From Episyrphus balteatus (Eukaryota > Arthropoda > Insecta > Diptera > Syrphidae), in NCBI RefSeq assembly GCF_945859705.1, contig NC_079136.1, positions 110,132,028 to 110,196,027 of the forward strand: 64,000 bases of DNA, in the 5' to 3' direction. Below are positions 45,024-58,439 of the stretch, in pieces. The position numbers and the translations under genes are program-made. Within the stretch, counting starts at the first letter, position 1. Each line of letters starts with the position of its first letter. The notes below the pieces were generated by a model. The model was not told where the DNA came from and did no database searches. It saw only the letters and a list, made by a program, of their open reading frames with translations.

Positions 45024-46790
45024 ATTAGGTGAATGCTGAATTTCGACCCAAAAGTTTTGACGGGGTATTTAAAATGCTAGTCAATTGAATAGATAAGCAA
45101 AAAAAAAAATAAGAACAAGTAAATTCTAGAGCCCAAACCAAGCAAAAAAATATAACAAAAGTTCCTTCAATAATTAGGAACTAAACCATTCCTTTTTGCA
45201 ACCCTAAAATCTTGTTTAGAAAATAGTAACTAATTTTTGAAAACGCCCTTTTTATAGGTATACAAATAATAATTAAGTGTTATCAAGAAATATTACCTAA
45301 CTCTGGATAGTATCTCCCTAAAATGTTTTCTGTTAAAACAAACATTTGCAAGAACTGAACTTCATTTTAATTTAAATATATGTATGTGGAGCGTTCTTAA
45401 AAACTCCCCATTGCCAAAACTTTGTTGGAGTGAAATTCAAATGAATGGTACCCATGTGAATGATTAGTAGATACTGTTTTGGATTGAATTTCTTTTACTA
45501 GCATGAATTATTGTTCAAACGATCTCTGCTTTATATTTTTGTTTTATATGAAGTTTTCTTTACATTTTTTTATTTGCAATAAATAAGGTAACGATAACAA
45601 CGATGTACCTATTAAAGCTTGTCCAGTTCGGCCATATGGAAGACAGTATCTGTAGTAGATATAAAATACTTTAGGTACATGAAAATCATATTTTCACTTC
45701 CTCTTTTCAATAACTCTCCGTAACATTTATGTGTGTTTATTCATTTTATGTTTATGGCAGATAAAATCGTTCCTACCAAAAGATTTTGCTTCACGTGTTA
45801 GTAAGTATAAGATTAAAGAAAAATTTAAAAAACTACATAAATAAATTTATTTGTGAAACTTTAAAAATTAGAATGTTTCCAATTGCAATTCAAGTTAACC
45901 ATGCATATACCCACCACCTTGCTTTGAATTTTTCATGTTTGTCTTTTATTTTAAATTCAACTTGCGTCCTTAAAAATCAACACTGTTTTAGAATTTCTGT
46001 TATTCAAGTTGAACGTAAACAGCAGCCACATTGCTTTGATAGTTGGATGCTGAATAATATCTTGTGATTCTGCGGTTGACTATAAACTTGAAACTTTTCG
46101 AATAACGTAGGTAAATGAAGAGATTCGTATCCCTCTTACGAGTGATAGATAGAATGCAATTGGAGAATTTCCTCTTTGAATGATTGTTTTAGCGGTAACA
46201 TGGTCCCTATGTACGTGTGCATAGTGAATTTGTTTTGGTATTTTTCAGGTTAGTTAGTTGAAAAATTGTGAACGTCCAGAAAACATTTTTTTTAAGCAAA
46301 AAATGCAGAGAAAGAGACAACCCGACTATATTCCTTTTTGATATTGCTTCCAATGGTAAAATTCTACAAATTTGAATATTCAGATTATATGTAAACAATA
46401 CTTTTACCTATTAAACGTTTTTGAAATAGGTATCACAACAAAAATATTACTGTTTAAAAAAGAGCCAAGTTCTCCTATGTTAAAATTATGCTGGCACAAA
46501 AAGTACTGAGATGTAAAAGTGTACCAAGTTCTAAAGTTTGCTTTTAAATTTGTATCAATTACAATTTGATTGTTCTCTTTACAATTTTTCTTTTAAATAT
46601 CGATTTTTAAGGTTATTTGAAAAAATTGCCAAGTAAACAATCAAATATAATTTGTTTTCGTAAGCCCACACTTACTTGTAAAATTATAATGGAATTATTT
46701 TTTTCACCTCAAAAACCACAAAAAATAGGTACCTACATATGTATATGTATGTATGTATATTTTTGTTTAGCTTGGGCGTTTGCCCAAGAG
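45024..46790. other. AT-rich spacer, no gene recognised
   Basis: The 93-codon frame at 45786-46067 has no identifiable domain. Confidence 0.55.
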
Positions 46791-46794
46791 TAGT

Positions 46795-46935
46795 CCAGGC
46801 TAAACCATCATTTATTTTCTATATCTCAACTACATATAGTTGGTTACAAAGGCCAACTAGTTTCATTATTTTTTTAGAAAAAAAAAAATACTGCGTATAC
46901 ACCACAGTGACCCTTTTAATCTATAGTTTGGAAAA
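46795..46935 (+). repeat. Dispersed repeat family B, copy 1
   Basis: CAGGCTAAA.CATCATTTATTTTC, then a poly-A stretch, then AC.GCGTA.ACACCACAGTGACC matches 58452-58545 in order. A shorter echo (ACGCCACAGTGACCC) is at 6259-6273. The class is unknown. Confidence 0.55.
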
Positions 46936-47446
46936 AGTAAATCCACTGGTGTGGGCCCTTCGCTTCAAATGTTATTTATGTGTGACTTAGAATTTTTACT
47001 TGATTGAATGTAGTTCATATAACATTCCTGCTAAGAAGATTGAGTTGATTTGTTTTATTTCACCTTAAAAATCCTATAAAATAGAATTATTTTTCAAGTG
47101 CAAAAATCATTCACTTTTTTCGTCAGTCCACTCTTAGTTCAAAAATTATGACAAAATAACTTTTTTCAAATTACCAACTTCTTAAAAATCAAAACCTAAC
47201 TACCCTGGATATGAATTTTCGAAATTAAACTTTTATTTATTTTACATTTGCAAACACATTTTTGAAACACCACTTGAATTAATAAAGCTTATAAAAGAAT
47301 TTTTCAAATCAAATGACTTCAATTGAAGACTACTGGGAAGTCTTCTCCGAAAATCTTGGATTTGCTCCACTTTTTTTCAAATTTGCTCCAAAATTTCATA
47401 AGTGAGGTATGTTTTAATTTTACTAATTAAAAATAAATTTATGTAA
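46936..47446. other. AT-rich spacer, no gene recognised
   Basis: TTTCGTCAGTCCACTC..AGTTCAAAAATTATGACA (47118-47153) resembles the reverse complement of 58563-58600, so family B may extend here in inverted order. Confidence 0.45.
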
Positions 47447-48158
47447 AATAAAATGCACGACTGGGTCGCACGAACTTGCTCTTGCAGTTCAAAGCACTTT
47501 TGTAGATTATATGAGCCTCCTATAGACATACATTTAAAAAAAAAATTAGTTGATGTAGGGGACGACCAAATTTTTATTAAATACACCTACATGTTTTTTG
47601 TTATTTGATTTTTTTGAGAAAAACTAAATGCAGTTTATTGAAATTGAATAATACGTACCCAAAGTTAAATCAAAATCGTTACAGCTGTTTTTAATAAAAC
47701 ATATTAACGATGTTGGGGAAGAGCCGATATTAGTGATTTAAAAAAAGAAAACACCATATTTCCGTTACTTTTGAGAAAAATTAAAAACGCAGTTTGATTA
47801 GAAGAGCTTAGATCATTATGTACACCAAGTTTAATCGAAATCGTTAGAGCCGTTTTCAAAATAATTGCAATAACTGAAACATCAGGGGAGGTACACTTTT
47901 TAAGTGAAATATTAAAAAACAAAAAAAAACAACTTTGGACATTACTAAATTACTAAACCTGTATCAAATTTCAAGAAAATCCATCCACCCGCTTAGGCTG
48001 CAGCTTCATATACAGATGGTCGCACCAAGCATAGACCGACGGACGTCATGTCGAAACTCACTTTTTTTAACTTCTCCATAATCGTATTGTTAGTTTTAAT
48101 TAAAACCTCGACATTTCTTTTTGGCACGAAACCAATACTTGCCCTATAGAGCAAGTAA
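47447..48158 (+). repeat. Dispersed repeat family A, copy 4
   Basis: A full-length plus copy: GCACGACTGGGTCGCACG and ACTTGCTCTTGCAG at the 5' end, CCCTATAGAGCAAGTAA at the 3' end. In between are the ATCGTTAGAGCCG core and the CCACCCGCTTAGGCTGCAG segment. It differs from copy 2 by many point changes and lacks its internal duplication. Confidence 0.8.
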
Positions 48159-49549
48159 ATATAAAGGTGTTATTTCTTATTTTCAGTTCTTGGTACAAGC
48201 AACCCCGATGTGTGTTACACTTTGCCCCAATTTGAAACAACACAATTTTTTTATAGTTTTCAACCTTGCCATTAGGTTTTGCTAAAATTTGGTGATGTAT
48301 CTTGCAGCTAAAATATGGGTCTTGAATTTAAAAAAGGTTTGGTGGACTTATTTTTAAATAGGAGGACTATCGGTTTCAGTTAAAAGTGTAGCTTTTGTTC
48401 CCATTCTCCCCTACCTAAGTTATTTAAAAAAAAAAATTATCTCGATATCTTTTATTTTATAAGAATTTGTTTAAATTATCATCCTTTACATAATGTCTAA
48501 TTTCTTTTATCTATTAACTCAACATCGTTACTCAGCTTTTAATTGAAAACAGAAAAGAAAATTCTTTTTGAAACGTGCAAGTTTATTTTAAATATAATGT
48601 TTTGGGATTTCAATTAAATTGTTTTGAATTTTTTGATGTTGCCATGAAAACCCTGTTTTGAATATCTTATCTTGAAAGTCTCCCTTCTGTCCTTAACCAA
48701 GAGATTATTAAAAGTTTGAAAATCTTTGACATTTTTTTGTTTTGTTTTGTGGTCATGACATTAATATGCTTTTTATTATTATCCCTAAGCTTGAAAAAAC
48801 TAACATAAAGATGGTTTTGTTAATTATCAACAAAAACAGAAAAAAAGATTATAATTCCTTTTCAGCAATTCAGATGACGATACACAATTTCTCACAATAA
48901 ACAACAGCACCTGCATTCTCCAAAACAAAAACAACATTTATTCGTTATTTTCATTGAAAAAGTTAAAGGAAAAAGTTTTGTTCTTTTTTTCGACAAAAAA
49001 GGTTTGCCTTCTTTTTACAGACAGAAATTATCGTTATGAAGAAAACGCTCCTTGAAAACCAAAAACAGATAGGCGACAACGATAAAAGGATGATCATCAC
49101 TATAGGTACTCTTGGCCTTTGTTCTTAGAGAAAGAGGACTCGTTGTTCCATTCAATTGAGAGGAGATGATAATACTTGAGTTATCCCAAGTAGCAATCTT
49201 ACTGGTTCATTAGGCAATGATATAAATTTATCTTTTTTCTTTAGAATTCAGTAATTTTTTTTTTTTTTTTGAGAATGTCCCTTACTTGTTCTGTCTCTTT
49301 TATTTTTTGAAAGTAAAAATATTTTCTTTTAGGAGAAAAGAGTTTTTTTTTTTTACGATTATAATTATATTTGTCAACTAATTGAAAAATACTTTTTTTC
49401 CTTTAAGTTTTGATAAGGGTTTATATAGAAAGTAGTTTTAAAATAACGTTTTCTTATCAACATATTATGAATATTGATTTCTATTGTTATATGTTTTCTA
49501 TCAAAATTCTTAGACAGTTTTTTTTAATTTGTACCTTTAAGACTGGGTT
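48159..49549. other. AT-rich spacer, no gene recognised
   Basis: No repeat partner or coding frame recognised up to the foldback element. Confidence 0.55.
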
Positions 49550-51665
49550 CCAGGGCTCGGACTTTACTTCGATCGAAGTAGATTTACTTCGATTTTGGGA
49601 AAAAAATAAAATCTACTTCCCTACTTCTCTTTTTCAGGATCTACTTCTATTTCTTGATTGAAAAATATTTTTCAAATAATAAATTTAAAGAAAGGGATTT
49701 AACTTCAATTTAAAATCTGGTCGAGGCATTGAGAAAAAAAAGCTCAACTGAAATCTCAAATGATGAATGGAGGTCAATTATTCTTCGAATTCAAGATATA
49801 ATAGTGGAGTCAAATTAGCTTTATACCTCGGAATCCAGGGAAAGTCGATGCATCTGAAAAACGAGTATAGGGCTGCATTATAAAAGGGTCAAATAAGAAA
49901 GTTAAAAAAAAAAATTTCACCGCTCTCGATTACAACAGTTTTTATGGACCGTTTACTGTCATTCCGTATGCAAGCGTCAATCGGAATTGCTGTCTCATTT
50001 TAGATTTTGATCAAACTTTGTAGGGATGTTCTCTAGGACTGTAAGGAAGCAAATCCGTGATGATTTAATTTTAAGTTGCGTGGTTTCCCCGCTACCCGCA
50101 TTCGAACTTTTTCAGAAGGTCATTTTTATCTTATTATAGCTTTGCCTCTACTAAAGATATCTTTTTGTTTGAAACGGAATTTTAAGGCTTAAGAATAGTA
50201 ATTTTTGAAAATATATTAAAAAATTACGTAATAATTAACCCTGAATTAAAAATAATTTTTTAAAAACTTGTAATTTTGCTGATTTTTCATGGTATTTGAC
50301 TGGCTCCAGAAGCTTATACTTACCAAATAATAAATATAGATATTTTTCAACAAAATACATCTTAAATGAGTTCGATGGCTGTACTCCTTATGCAAAAATT
50401 TAAGTTCAAAGTATTGAGTATTTTAAAAAAGCTAATTTTTATACTGTCATTTTATACGATTTGACTAAACAAAGAAATGTGAAACTTACAGTGTGTTAAG
50501 CTAAGAGTACGAACTAAATATGCTATTAATTTCATGCTTGTATCTTATGTCAAACATAGTGCAATCATAGCCTTAAGTAGGGGTTTTTTTTGGCTTTTTA
50601 GCATTTTTGCGAATTTTCAAACAAGCGGTACACTAAGAAGATATGAAAATAACACAATTTTATTTAGAGGACTTTAAGTTAAAAGTTTCAACTTAACACA
50701 CTGTTAGTTTCATGTTTCTATCTTTAGTCAAATTGTAAAAAATCATAGTATAAAAAAATATTTTTTCAAGAAACTCAAAACTTTGAACTTAAAATTTTTG
50801 CATAAGGAGTACAGCCATCGAGTTCATTTTAGATTTATTTTGTTGAAAAATATCTATATTTATTATTTGGTAAGTATAAGCTTCCTACATATAATACCCA
50901 AGGTCCCGGAGCCAGTCAAAAACCATGAGAAATCAGCAAAATTACCAGTTTTTCAAAAATTATTTTTAATTCAGGGATAATTATTACGTAATTTTTTAAT
51001 ATATATTCAAAAATTACTACTCTTAAGCTTTAAAATGGCGTTTCAAACAAAAAGATATCTTTAGTAGACGCAAAGTTATAATAACATAAAAATGACCTTC
51101 TGAAAAAGTTCGAATGCGGGTAGCGGGGAAACCACGCAACTTAAAATTAAATCATCATGGATTTGCTTCCTTACAGTCCTAGAGAACATCCCTACAAAGT
51201 TTGATCAAAATCTAAAATGAGACAGCAATTCCGATTGACGCTTGCATACGGAATGACAGTAAACGGTCCATAAAAACTGTTGTAATCGAGAGCGGTGAAA
51301 TTTTTTTTTTTAACTTTCTTATTTGACCCTTTTATAATGCAGCCCTATACTCGTTTTTCAGATGCATCGACTTTCCCTGGATTCCGAGGTATAAAGCTAA
51401 TTTGACTCCACTATTATATCTTGAATTCGAAGAATAATTGACCTCCATTCATCATTTGAGATTTCAGTTGAGCTTTTTTTTCTCAATGCCTCGACCAGAT
51501 TTTAAATTGAAGTTAAATCCCTTTCTTTAAATTTATTATTTGAAAAATATTTTTCAATCAAGAAATAGAAGTAGATCCTGAAAAAGAGAAGTAGGGAAGT
51601 AGATTTTATTTTTTTCCCAAAATCGAAGTAAATCTACTTCGATCGAAGTAAAGTCCGAGCCCTGG
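49550..51665. mobile_element. 2.1 kb foldback element with ~1 kb inverted arms
   Basis: The left arm (49550 to about 50510) and right arm (about 50690 to 51665) are inverted copies of each other, almost base for base. They differ by scattered changes and one ~25-bp insertion in the right arm (about 50884-50910). The tips read CCAGGGCTCGGAC then CTTCGATCGAAGTAG. The central ~180 bp is a diverged continuation of the same symmetry. No target duplication or protein was found. The tips begin CAGGG, as in some hAT elements, but that is weak evidence. A transcript through it would make a very long dsRNA hairpin. Confidence 0.85.
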
Positions 51666-52190
51666 TTATGGTTTTCATTAATTGTCTCTTTGTGAGATCG
51701 CCATCGCACTCACGCGTGCGGGGTGACATGCAAATGGATGTAGGTATACTACATAGATCTTTATATGGATATGGTTTGTGGACGAAAACTGGTTTGAAAT
51801 TCAATATTTTCATGAAAGATTTCTGGAGTGTATACCTATTTATTTTTGAAATGAAAAAGAAACTTGTTTCCATGTTGCTGTTGTGGATGGCATTTGAGTT
51901 TTTTGTGTATCAGAGAAATGTTTTGCATTATAATAATAATTATAGTTGTTCAGCGGAGAAGCAGGTAGAGGATGTGTTATATGGGTGCATTGATATAATA
52001 TACTTGACAGTATCCTTTGTGTAGTTTGTATAAAAATATGAGTAGATGCGCAGAAGGATTGATTTTCAGGTTCTTGCTCACTTTTGAGTTGTTCTTCGTT
52101 GAGAAATTTTTTGTCTCGCACACGCGCGTGCCGGCTGACATGGAAATGTATTTACTTACAATATATAGAATGTTTAGGTCAGGGTTGCGA
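51666..52190. other. Spacer with a duplicated 'cacgcgtgc' segment
   Basis: Two ~65-bp stretches are similar: TCGCA(C)..CACGCGTGCGGGGTGACATGCAAATGGATGTA near 51703-51740 and TCGCACACGCGCGTGCCGGCTGACATGGAAATGTA near 52112-52150. This indicates a ~410-bp-spaced direct repeat. No gene is supported. Confidence 0.5.
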
Positions 52191-52192
52191 GT

Positions 52193-52650
52193 TTATGAAT
52201 TAAAAAAACACTTAGTCATAAGCTACTTTTTAACTTGTGAATTAAAAAATATTTAATCCATAAGCTTTTTTTAGATTTGAGAATTGAATAATATTCAATT
52301 CATAAGCTTTTTTTGAATCTGGAATTAAATACAATCTAATTCATAAGCTAGTTTTGAATTATGAATTGAAAAATTATTTAATTCATAAGCTAGTTTTGAA
52401 TTATGAATTGAAAAATTATTTAATTCATAAGCTAGTTTTGAATTATGAATTGAAAAATTATTTAATTCATAAGCTATTTTTGAATTGTGAATTGGAATAA
52501 TTTTCAATTCGTAAGCTATTTGTGACTTGTGAATTACAATAATTTTCAATTCATAAGCTATTTGTGACTCATGAATTGGAATAATTTTCAATTCACAAGC
52601 TCTTAGAAAATTGAATTGTGAATTAAACTATGGTGAAATTCATAAGCTCC
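52193..52650. repeat. ~42-bp tandem array
   Basis: Units built on AATTCATAAGCTAGTTTTGAATTATGAATTGAAAAATTATTT repeat about eleven times. Units in 52340-52480 are nearly identical and those at the edges degenerate. The 42-bp period keeps the minus frame open, giving a 14-residue repeat (HNSKLAYELNNFSI), which is almost certainly not a gene. Confidence 0.9.
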
Positions 52651-52902
52651 CTCCGGAAAAACGTTTGGATGGAAGAATCCAGTTTAAGTGGGCTCATTCC
52701 TTACCTCTTCTCTTCAATTCTCAACTAAAATAAATAATTTCCTGAAAAAATCATCTTCAAAAATATTTTACATTCACAACTTTTCAATGAATGGAAACCA
52801 AAGCAAAGAAGAGTACTCGGCTGCATTTTACCAGGGGCATTGACCCAATGTAAATATGCTATTTTATTACACAAACAATGTCAATAACAAAAAATTAAAC
52901 AA

Positions 52903-54064
52903 TTTAAGGTGTAATAACGCTTTGTAGCCACGAAATCGTTTCACCATTTTCATCAGTGTATAATACAAAGGAAAAACATTATTTTCTTTTGGAGTTTGTT
53001 TAGTTTGTTTAAGTATATCAATAGGTAACAAAATAGGCTAATGTTAAAATTTGTAATGATGTGAAATTTTGTAAATGGCGGCGTAGTTCAGGATGATCGC
53101 AAAATCCTGTGCTCCAATCGGGCGACCAACTAACTCCTACAGTTTTTAACCGATTAGGCTGCAATTTTGTGTGGACCTTATTAATACTATTTTCCAGTGA
53201 AGTACGTAGGTAGGATTTTTTTAAATATTAAAATTTAATGATTTTATGGTCTTTTTTTCATGGAATTTTGTTTTTGGAATGAAATAATTTTTCAAACCAA
53301 TGCCATTTCTTTAAAAATTAATATTTAACGTACTTCACTGGAGAATAGTATTGTTAAGCTCCACACAAAAGGAGTTAGTTGGTCGCCCGATGGGAGCACA
53401 TAATGTACAAATTTTAACATTACGTCGCCCTAGTATTGAAGTGCCGTTTACGCCATTTTTACATTTTTGGGAAATCGCATTTAAATGTTCGGAAGATAAT
53501 TGCGAAATAACTAACCGCTGGTATTTTTTGATATTTTTTGTATAATTAAAATGTGTCTTTTATATACATGTTATTGGACATCTGCAATTCGTCTAGTTGT
53601 CAAAATATTTAAATTTTTGTCCAAAATGAGTTTGCCGTATACGCCATGAAAATCAGAAGTTTCTTTTATTCATATACACGTACGTCAAAAAAAAAACATA
53701 ACGTACGTCAAAACAATTCTCAAAATTTTCTTGCATTGCATGAAAAATTTGACGTAAATGCCAAAATTTCTTGTTTTTGTCAAAACAATAGTGAATATCT
53801 CGGCAACGAAAAAAGATAGAAAAAAACGGATAGCAGATTTGAAAAGAGCAACTTCGAAAACATACGACTGCATACCTAGTTCAAAAAATGCAATTTGGCG
53901 TATACGGCACTCCAATACTAGGGCGACGATTAGCATATTCTGTTACCTATTGATATACTTAAACAAACTGAACAAACTCCAAAAGAAAATAATGTTTCTC
54001 CTTTGTACTGATGAAAATGACACTCGATTTTGTGCTTACAAAGTGTTATTACCCCTTAAACCAG
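52903..54064. repeat. Nested inverted repeats (element within element)
   Basis: The outer arms 52903-53042 and about 53925-54064 are inverted copies (TTTAAGG.GTAATAAC at the tips, ATATCAATAGGTAAC inside). The outer left arm resumes at about 53413 (CGTCGCCCTAGTATTG..GTGCCG) to match 53892-53930, so 53042-53420 appears to be an insertion. That insertion is itself a hairpin (GGTCGCCCGAT/ATCGGGCGACC at 53390 and 53118; CAGTGAAGTACG/CGTACTTCACTG at 53195 and 53331). No gene is supported. Confidence 0.75.
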
Positions 54065-54703
54065 TTTTTTAACTCTCATTCAAAGATTTTGTTTGTAATT
54101 ATTCCCGTTTAATCTGAAACTGTGGAATATGAAGTATGGTAGTACATAGGTATGTTGGTCTCACTTAAATCGTAGCAGCCGTTTTAAAGAAAAATAAAGA
54201 ATAAAATGCCAATTTCAATTTCAATTTATTTAATAAGCAATGTACAAAAAGACCTAGTCTTTTATAGTACCTTAATAATACGGATAATAAGATAACATTT
54301 TGAATAAATAATCAAACCTATTAAATAAATGTTTTTTTTTAGAATTCAACAATTAAATTAATATTAAAAAATAATCTGTTTTAAAATATCAATCTTAACA
54401 TCAAAAATCGATTTTTGCAAAAGGGAGAAGAGATTGCATTCTTAAAGTTAGTTACTCCGATAATTCGATATAATGACAAGCCTCATTACATTGGTTAGAC
54501 ACATCACAAATTAGCATAAGTTGCTTTAAACAGCTTTAAAATTAATCTACATATATTTGGCGTGGCGGATTAAAACGTTTTGTATTTGTCAAAAAAATTT
54601 TGTTCCGTTAAACGGATGGATAGCGATCACTTTTGATGTAATTGTTATATAAGGCCGCGACAGCATAGGTGTCCTTACTAGTTTTTGATTTTACTTGTTC
54701 TAT
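54065..54703. other. AT-rich spacer, no gene recognised
   Basis: Nothing recognisable beyond AT-rich words; no frame of interest. Confidence 0.55.
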
Positions 54704-54835
54704 ACGCGAAGCGGAACAAAATTTTACCCAAGGGAGAATCAATTTTGAGGAGTGAAAATAAAAATTCTCCCGAATTTTTATTCTAAAGCCTCAAAATTGA
54801 TTCTCAAGTGGGCAAATTTTGTTCAGTATCGCGTT
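54704..54835. repeat. ~130-bp hairpin with imperfect arms
   Basis: ACGCGA..GAACAAAATTT..CCC..GAGAATCAATTTTGAGG..GAATAAAAATTC folds on its inverse with bulges and a very short loop around 54773-54780. Arm length of about 60 nt with scattered mismatches resembles a primary microRNA or hpRNA hairpin, but a mini-MITE is equally possible. Confidence 0.6.
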
Positions 54836-57800
54836 TGGGTTGTTCAAAATAAATACATTCTTAATTGACACGCAAAAAAATAAAAACAAAAAAATGTAAA
54901 AAACTCATTGATGAAAAAAATGAAATATTTTTACAACTATTCGGAGAAATAGAAAAACGCTTCAATTTTTGAACGACAGCTACCTACTTAGGTATTTTAT
55001 TTCATTAAATTCATTAAAATAAATGTGAATTAATTTCCTCGACCTTTCAAATGTTAATGGGCTTGCCCCAAATTTAAATTTTGGGCAATTTGGGTTAATG
55101 AAATGAGCATATTTAATAACATTAAAGCTAATTCGGAAAGGTTACCGCGTTTTATTTCAGCTGTGGTCCAAAAAATATCCACTTTTTTGCTTAAAATTAT
55201 GACATTCTTCAATGCTCTTTGACTTTGAATGGCAACCTGTCAAAATGAATGCGTTTTTTTTACCGGTTTTAACAATTTTTTACGTTTTCTACATTTTGTA
55301 CACCTTGTTTACCATTTTTTACGGTTTTGTTACAAAGTAGTTTTTTACACGAAATCGCCCATCAGTGCCCGGGACTTATATCTGCGCCAAAGATCAGTTT
55401 TTTTGGGATCCGGGATATGAATAGAATATTGATAGTTATTTTTTTTAAACAAAGATAAAATATAATCATTGGATATATTAGATTTCTTTTCTCGAAAAAA
55501 TGTATCAAAATCAATTAGGCTCTTATGGTCACATATCAAATGTTTCGACAAAATATAAATTGCTATTTTTTGTGCAAATTTATTCCTTATAATATAAATA
55601 TAACGCATTCAGATTCTCAGGTAGACAACTTTAATCTTGTGTCAGTGTTTGCAAACTAATTATATATGCCTTTAACTATGTTGCCGCGTTTAATTTCATT
55701 ACAAATTTCCAACTCAGTAATTTATAATGTACATAATGTACAAGTATCAATATAAAACACAACATACCATTATTCTAAACATTTGAATTTCATCATTAAA
55801 CTTACCACATCTAATCTTCCAATGAAAGCTTCTTTGTGCAACAGAACACATGTTTTCAAGCCATCAAAGCTAACAACATGTCCCTCTCATAATCCTTCCT
55901 CTTAAAACCACTTTACAACTTTTCACACATTCAAGGCTAATGTCCTCTAAACCCTTCTTTCCACAGGCACAATTTCTAAAATGTCTCTTGTTTGGTCTGT
56001 ACGTTTATGAATAAATTTATTTCATTATTATAAAGCTATGGTTTATTCTGCCTCGTTACGTTGCAAAATAACAAAATAAAACCGTTTAAAATATCAAATT
56101 GATTACGAATTTAATAATCTATAACGTTTCCAGGCAGCACACCCAACTCTATAGGTACCGGTTCCATTTTACTATAATCACCATGAGGAATTCTAATTTC
56201 CTTTTACGTTGTGTTCCAGCTTTAATGGCTATGGACCAGACTATAGAATAATTCACGTATCGCTAATACGAAAATTCCATTGAGGATATCGTAAAATATC
56301 ATCAAGTAGTAATAATAATTTTAGCATTGAATTTGCATTTTATAAAATATTTTAGACACCGAAATGCGTATTAATATCATCGGAAAATGCATCGGATCTG
56401 GTTTGGGAATTATGTCGATATTGATGATGGACTTTGATCTGTGTTTGTGATTAGTAGCTGCTGATGTTTAATATTGAAATCACTCTTTCCACAGAATAAA
56501 AGGAAAATCAATTTCAATGATACAATTAATAGTTCAACACCGTATGCAAGGGGGGTAGGGGAGTCATGACCCCATCCAAGAACTCAATGTTACATGTACT
56601 AAATTTATTTAAGGGAGGTTTGATGAAACGAAACTTAAAGATTTAAATTCTACATAGAACCTTATGTGACTGTTTACAGAGGAAAAGGTAGGGAACAAGT
56701 TTTTATGTTTTACTTAAATATTTAAGTTTCGTTTCAGCAAAAAATGGGTCTAAGTCACAAGTAACATGATTTTCAAAATGTTAAATTAAATACTACCAAC
56801 ATAATTTGAAGTCGCTTAGTATTTTTTCGGTAAAATCTACTCTTAATATGCCAGCAATGTCAAACAATTTTCAACATTCATGTTTCAATGCTAAATAAAT
56901 ACAAAATTCTAGTACTTTAATGTACGCAAAATAAAAAATCGTGGATTTAAATATTAAAATTTGAGCTTGGGATTCGATTTTATTAAATTTTTTAAATTTA
57001 AGCTATTTCGAAAATACCTACTTCAACAAAACAGTCTTCAAACAAATTGTAAGAGATTAAATCCAACGATTCAAACACGACAATCAACATTCAACTATTT
57101 CATATGAACTTACATTCAAGGATTCAAGTATTTCCTTAAAATGTCATATGCAGCTGATTTTATGTGAGCTTTGAAATTATTCCCCTACTAAACTTCTAAC
57201 AGCTGCTTGAAGTGCAATGCATAACTTTGTGGGTCTTTCACCCTTTTTTCGTTGATCCAAAATAGGGCAACCATACTCCTTGAACACATTGCTATTCACA
57301 ATTCACAATTTTTGTACAAACAGGGACAGGACCAAAAGAAGTAAAAATAAAATCCCGAAAACTGCTGCAGATGTAGTAAACATTTAGAGGACCAAAAGGA
57401 ATAAAAAAAAAACACCAAGAAGGACTCACGTGAATTTTGCACTCCGAAGTTGTAGTTGCAATGGAACCGTGCATAGCAGCATAACCCATTGTATGCACAA
57501 ACCTGTCACAATTCTATTTATGTATAGGTATGGGTATTTGTGTAGGTATGTGAAGGTGGATAAAAGGAAAAGGATACCAAACAAATTTATAAGGTGATTT
57601 TTGCTTTTCTTTTCTGAGCATCGTATCGGGGCAAAAAGGATGACTGACGCAACCTGGGCGACATCCGTGAAGCAGGGAAACGTACATTCTAACCCATTTA
57701 CGTGGAATGGTGGTATATACAACAGCGACGTACACAAATAAATTTGGGGATTTCGTGAGGTGAAACTGCATCCCAATGACAAACGACAATGGTGCCAAAT

Positions 57801-58439
57801 TTTTGGGGGTTACCATTTTGCTACGGGGATCGTGCAGCGTATGAATGTATTTTTCAATTTCCGGTTCGTAATCTGGACCATTTTGTGTGTCGGCAACAGT
57901 ATAGAACCGAAACATTTATATTAAATAAGACTTTCTGAATTTGCACGTGAAGATGTGCAAATTACCTAAAAAGACGTTGAGCTGGTGATAATAGGAAGAA
58001 AAACATATGCCATGGCATTTTGGAGACTTTGTATGTGTTTGCTTTTAAGCGCATTATTGCTTTTTTGAATAGTGGTTAGTTTAAATAAAAGGCACTAAGA
58101 GCACTTGTACTATATCCTCTATAAAACCATTTACCTATTCCTTTTCAATTCTATTTATCATAGTAGGTAGTATGTTTTTATTTTCTGAAAAAAACCCTGA
58201 AAAACAAATTAAAGACAGATTGATTGACATAGTCTTTTCGAACTATGAAATAATGACATTGATCAAATGCTTCTCTTAAACTGTCGTTTACAGCTATTCG
58301 AAAACTGGCGCCTGCAGTGTGGTCGCAATCCAGTTCTGACTATACAATCCATGCGAAAACCATAAACCCAGTTTCGATCCATAGAAGTCGGTTTTGGTTT
58401 TTTTTATAGAAATGATTATTTTAAGAAAACCAAAGTTAG
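54836..58439. other. Long spacer, no gene supported
   Basis: Mostly AT-rich. The 57290-57915 segment is less AT-rich and holds two overlapping minus-strand frames (118 and 133 codons) with balanced amino-acid content but no recognisable domain. A spliced host exon there cannot be excluded. Confidence 0.45.

Noticed and set aside
52325..52591. 88-codon frame with a 14-residue repeat
   Set aside because: The 42-bp tandem period keeps the frame open; it is explained by the satellite.
57426..57915. Two overlapping minus-strand frames of 118 and 133 codons
   Set aside because: No domain, motif or splice context recognised. Amino-acid balance is better than in other spacer frames, so it is noted but not called.
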